DNA of 64,000 nt. Origin: Arthrobacter alpinus. GTDB lineage: Bacteria; Actinomycetota; Actinomycetes; Actinomycetales; Micrococcaceae. The DNA is taken from assembly GCF_900105965.1 (NCBI RefSeq), contig NZ_FNTV01000001.1, positions 3,286,001 through 3,350,000 on the forward strand, given 5' to 3'. Each line of letters opens with the position of its first letter. Positions within the stretch are counted from its first letter, which is position 1. Shown piece after piece: positions 61,714-64,000 of the stretch. Below the pieces are notes generated by a model, which was not told the DNA's origin, did no database searches, and worked only from the letters and a program-made list of their open reading frames with translations. The translations under genes and the position numbers were made by a program.

Positions 61714-62663
61714 TCGGGCACACCCTGGCCATCCATGTCGCGTCGCAGTTGCACGGCCAGCGATTCATCCATCACCAAGGTGTGGATGATGCCTGCCGCG
61801 ATGCAGGCCCTTACCGCGTCAGCCCTGCCTGATCCATGGGCGACTCCAATCACCTTGGGCGTGCGGCGCAGCTGCGCAACGGTAACCGCAAGAACCCGGG
61901 AGTCCAGTTCAGAGGGAACCGGAGTGCCGTCAGCGGCGATCAGCCGGCCAGAACATTCCGCAACCGCACCATTGCGCATTCCTTCCTGGCGAACCGTGTT
62001 GTCGACACGGTCCCAAACGGTCGAAAGGTTGGGGGCCCAGGCCCCGATGGCCACGATGGCCAGGTCCAGCGAATCTGCCTGGCGCATGGCATCGGCAATC
62101 TCAGGCTGGCGCCGCAAGCCAGTGGCCGTCGCCGCACTGTCAACCACTAGCGGCGCCCACATGGGCCATGTCAGGCCACCACCCACACGGCCAAGACGCT
62201 GGATGATTTCCAGGGGGTTGCCACCTCCCGGGACAGGCAGCGCACCTGCCAGTTGCACAATGTCGCATTTGGGCAGCTTGCTCACATGCCGTGCGGCGAG
62301 ATCCAGGGTCCTGGACCAGGAGATGCCAATTGTCATGCCGGTACGAGCCTCGCCCATGAGTTCCTCGGCCACCGCCTTGGCATGACCGTCCCGATGTTGG
62401 AGATCGTCTTCCATGGTCTTGACAACCACCACCCTGTGGATGTTTAGGGCGTGCGCCAAGGCACCGGCGTCGATCGCCGCCTCATGGCCGGGGTGGCGGA
62501 TTTCAATGTGAACGATGCCTTCGGCACGGGCCTCGTCAAGGAAGCGGGCCACCTGAAACCGCGAAATCCCGTGTTCGGTTGCTATTTCAACCTTGGATTG
62601 GTTGTCCAAGTAATATGCCTGCCCAATACGGGCAAGCAACTCCTCATGGGATATTTCCGGCAC
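61710..62663 (-). CDS. SorC/DeoR-type sugar-binding transcriptional regulator
   Basis: A 317-aa regulator. The N-terminal helix-turn-helix is KVEIATEHGISRFQVARFLD (about residues 24-43). The rest is the SorC sugar-binding domain with GISWSRTLDLAARH and AVGVAHGSGR-like stretches near the end, which usually sense phosphorylated sugars. It should control the local polyol genes through the repeated CTCAAATGAG motif found in both intergenic regions. GTG 62663 has GAGGAAGG 6 nt upstream. It is divergent from the binding-protein gene and overlaps xylB. Confidence 0.9.
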   Translation of the reverse strand: MPEISHEELLARIGQAYYLDNQSKVEIATEHGISRFQVARFLDEARAEGIVHIEIRHPGHEAAIDAGALAHALNIHRVVVVKTMEDDLQHRDGHAKAVAEELMGEARTGMTIGISWSRTLDLAARHVSKLPKCDIVQLAGALPVPGGGNPLEIIQRLGRVGGGLTWPMWAPLVVDSAATATGLRRQPEIADAMRQADSLDLAIVAIGAWAPNLSTVWDRVDNTVRQEGMRNGAVAECSGRLIAADGTPVPSELDSRVLAVTVAQLRRTPKVIGVAHGSGRADAVRACIAAGIIHTLVMDESLAVQLRRDMDGQGVPE

Positions 62664-62686
62664 GGTGCGCCTTCCTCAACTTAAAA

Positions 62687-62770
62687 CATTTGAGCCTTAG
62701 CTCTTGCTCAAATGAGTATATATGACTAGAGTCACTTAACAAATGAGCAAACATTCGTTGCTCAAATGAG
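62687..62770. promoter_or_regulatory. Cluster of CTCAAATGAG operator copies
   Basis: Full copies CTCAAATGAG lie at 62707-62716 and 62761-62770; half-copies CATTTGAG at 62687-62694 and CAAATGAGC at about 62740-62748. The last full copy is within GCTCAAATGAGC, a 12-bp near-palindrome, 22 bp before the binding-protein ATG. The cluster occupies the whole spacer between the divergent regulator and transporter genes, so it probably controls both. Confidence 0.75.
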
Positions 62771-62791
62771 CGACTAGATTGCGAGCGACCA

Positions 62792-64000
62792 ATGAAGTTC
62801 CCCCAATTTCGTGCCAAGCCGGCGCGCCGGAAACAAAGCCAGAACCAGGCCGGCAAATGGCTGGCCGTTGCCGCCACTGCCGCGCTTGCCCTCAGCGGTT
62901 GCGCACCCGCCGGCCCCGCCAAGGACACCATTGTGGTGGCCATTGTGGCGAACCCGCAGATGAAGGACGCAATCTCCCTTCAGGACGACTTCACCGCCAA
63001 ACACCCCAACGTCAACGTCAAGTTCGTGACACTGCCGGAGAATGAGGCCCGCGCCAAGATCACGGCCTCGGTGGCCACCGGCGGCGGCGAGTTCGACGTC
63101 GTCATGATTTCCAACTACGAGACCGAAATGTGGGCGGCGAACGGCTGGATCGAGAATCTCCAGCCCCTCGCGGACACCACAACCGGCTATGACACCGACG
63201 ATTTCATCCCCACCATCAAGGACGCACTGAGCTACCAGGACAACATGTACTCGGTGCCTTTCTACGGCGAATCCTCCTTCCTGGTATACCGCGAAGACCT
63301 GTTCAAACAGGCCGGGATCACCATGCCGGAGAACCCCACGTGGGAGGAAATCGGCGCCATCGCCCGCAAGCTCAATGACCCGGCAAAAGACTTTGCCGGC
63401 ATCTGCCTGCGCGGGCTGGCAGGCTGGGGCGAGGTCATGGCCCCGCTCAGCACAGTCATCAACACCTACGGGGGCCAATGGTTCGACTCGGATTGGAACG
63501 CCAAGCTGGACACCCCCGAGGTCAAGGCGGCAGTCACCGACTACGTTGACCTGCTGCACGACGCAGGCCAGCCGGGCGCCGCAACCAGCGGCTACGGCGA
63601 CTGCATCACCCGCTACAGCCAGGGCCAGGCGGCCATGTGGTACGACGCCACAGCCATGGTCTCCAGCATTGAAGACCCCGCATCCTCACTGGTTGCCGGC
63701 AAGTCCGCGTACGCCCCGGCGCCCGTGAAGAATACGGATTCGGCCGGCTGGTTGTACAGCTGGTCATTGGCCATCCCGTCCACCAGCGAACACAAGGACG
63801 TCGCCTGGGACTTCATTTCCTGGATGACCAACAAGGACTACATCAAGCTCGTCGGCGAGAAGATCGGCTGGGAACGGGTGCCCCCTGGCAGTCGCAAGTC
63901 CACCTACGAAATCCCCGAATACGCCACCGTCGCCAAGGCCTACGCCAAGCCCACCCTTGACGCCATGTACGGCGCCAAGCAGGAGACGTCCATGGTCAGC
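62792..64000 (+). CDS. Sugar/polyol ABC transporter binding lipoprotein, partial
   Basis: An open frame of 403 codons running off the window end. The N-terminus is basic (PARRKQSQNQ), followed by a hydrophobic helix and the lipobox LSGC (C37). The mature part has the family 1 extracellular solute-binding pattern: EFDVVMISNYETEMWAANGW, YSVPFYGESSFLVYRED and GQAAMWYDATAMV near residue 280. Polyol-binding proteins (SmoE type) are about 435 residues, so about 30 residues are missing. The partner permeases should lie to the right. The ATG lacks a strong ribosome site but follows an operator copy by 21 bp, which supports polyol-dependent control. Confidence 0.88.
   Translation, partial: MKFPQFRAKPARRKQSQNQAGKWLAVAATAALALSGCAPAGPAKDTIVVAIVANPQMKDAISLQDDFTAKHPNVNVKFVTLPENEARAKITASVATGGGEFDVVMISNYETEMWAANGWIENLQPLADTTTGYDTDDFIPTIKDALSYQDNMYSVPFYGESSFLVYREDLFKQAGITMPENPTWEEIGAIARKLNDPAKDFAGICLRGLAGWGEVMAPLSTVINTYGGQWFDSDWNAKLDTPEVKAAVTDYVDLLHDAGQPGAATSGYGDCITRYSQGQAAMWYDATAMVSSIEDPASSLVAGKSAYAPAPVKNTDSAGWLYSWSLAIPSTSEHKDVAWDFISWMTNKDYIKLVGEKIGWERVPPGSRKSTYEIPEYATVAKAYAKPTLDAMYGAKQETSMVS

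Noticed and set aside
1..64000. tRNA, rRNA, CRISPR arrays, insertion sequence ends
   Set aside because: Looked for conserved T-loop sequences, regularly spaced direct repeats and transposase motifs in the intergenic regions and found none.

Overview
The window looks like chromosomal DNA of a high-GC Gram-positive actinobacterium, most probably an Arthrobacter-type member of the Micrococcaceae. The reasons are the GC-rich codon use, IdeR/DtxR-type iron boxes, at least thirteen genes whose start codon lies only 6-9 nt after a -10-like hexamer (leaderless transcripts), Tat-type lipoprotein signals, and the overall flavour of the proteins. The species assignment is inference. I see no rRNA, tRNA, CRISPR array, insertion sequence or integrase. 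This is mostly a metabolic and transport region, not a mobile island.

Layout. 1-2.9 kb: end of an MFS transporter, and an ABC exporter divergent from a MarR repressor. 3-8.7 kb: a siderophore uptake operon (binding protein, two FecCD permeases, ATPase, siderophore-interacting reductase) headed by two IdeR-like boxes. 8.8-11.2 kb: a second MarR gene, an NADP-dependent oxidoreductase behind a 53-bp symmetric operator, and a glutathionyl-hydroquinone-reductase-like protein. 11.3-16.4 kb: an osmoprotectant (glycine betaine/choline type) ABC operon with a flavin disulfide oxidoreductase appended. 16.5-20.8 kb: a serine beta-lactamase-like hydrolase and a GH38 alpha-mannosidase. 20.8-21.7 kb: an 890-bp AT-richer gap that holds a well-formed micro-gene for an 18-aa hydrophobic peptide and a weaker 36-aa candidate on the other strand. 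21.7-32.2 kb: acyl-CoA dehydrogenase, universal stress protein, a frameshifted FAD/Fe-S D-lactate-type dehydrogenase, RraA, a thioesterase, an acetyltransferase and membrane proteins. 32.3-38.9 kb: heme oxygenase with IdeR and tandem palindromic operators, MFS, Gfo/Idh/MocA, an HTH protein, TauE, an alpha/beta hydrolase, a decayed DHFR-like gene and a GerMN-like lipoprotein. 38.9-45.2 kb: two aminotransferases around a branched-chain 2-oxoacid dehydrogenase operon (E1a, E1b, E2) with a symmetric upstream operator. 45.3-50.9 kb: a holin-like protein, a WXG100-like/lipase-like pair, purB, and a NERD protein with a cysteine-rich partner. 51.1-56.8 kb: thioesterase, aminotransferase, PTH2, RlmN, YdcF-like and small proteins. 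56.8-64 kb: poxB and a polyol (probably D-arabitol) utilisation locus: a mannitol-dehydrogenase-family enzyme, xylulokinase, a SorC-type regulator and a sugar-binding lipoprotein that runs off the window. At least five copies or half-copies of one CTCAAATGAG motif tie the polyol locus together.

How the parts work together. Iron acquisition (siderophore uptake, intracellular release, haem breakdown) appears to be under IdeR. The polyol locus is a self-contained uptake, oxidation and phosphorylation route with its own regulator. The bkd operon and the acyl-CoA enzymes point to amino-acid and fatty-acid catabolism. The strongest non-routine signals are regulatory: large, precisely symmetric operator dyads, tandem operators, the leaderless promoters, and the hidden micro-gene at 21.4 kb. 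Two genes carry frameshifts; their single-base deletions all lie in G/C runs, so sequencing error must be excluded before they are called pseudogenes.
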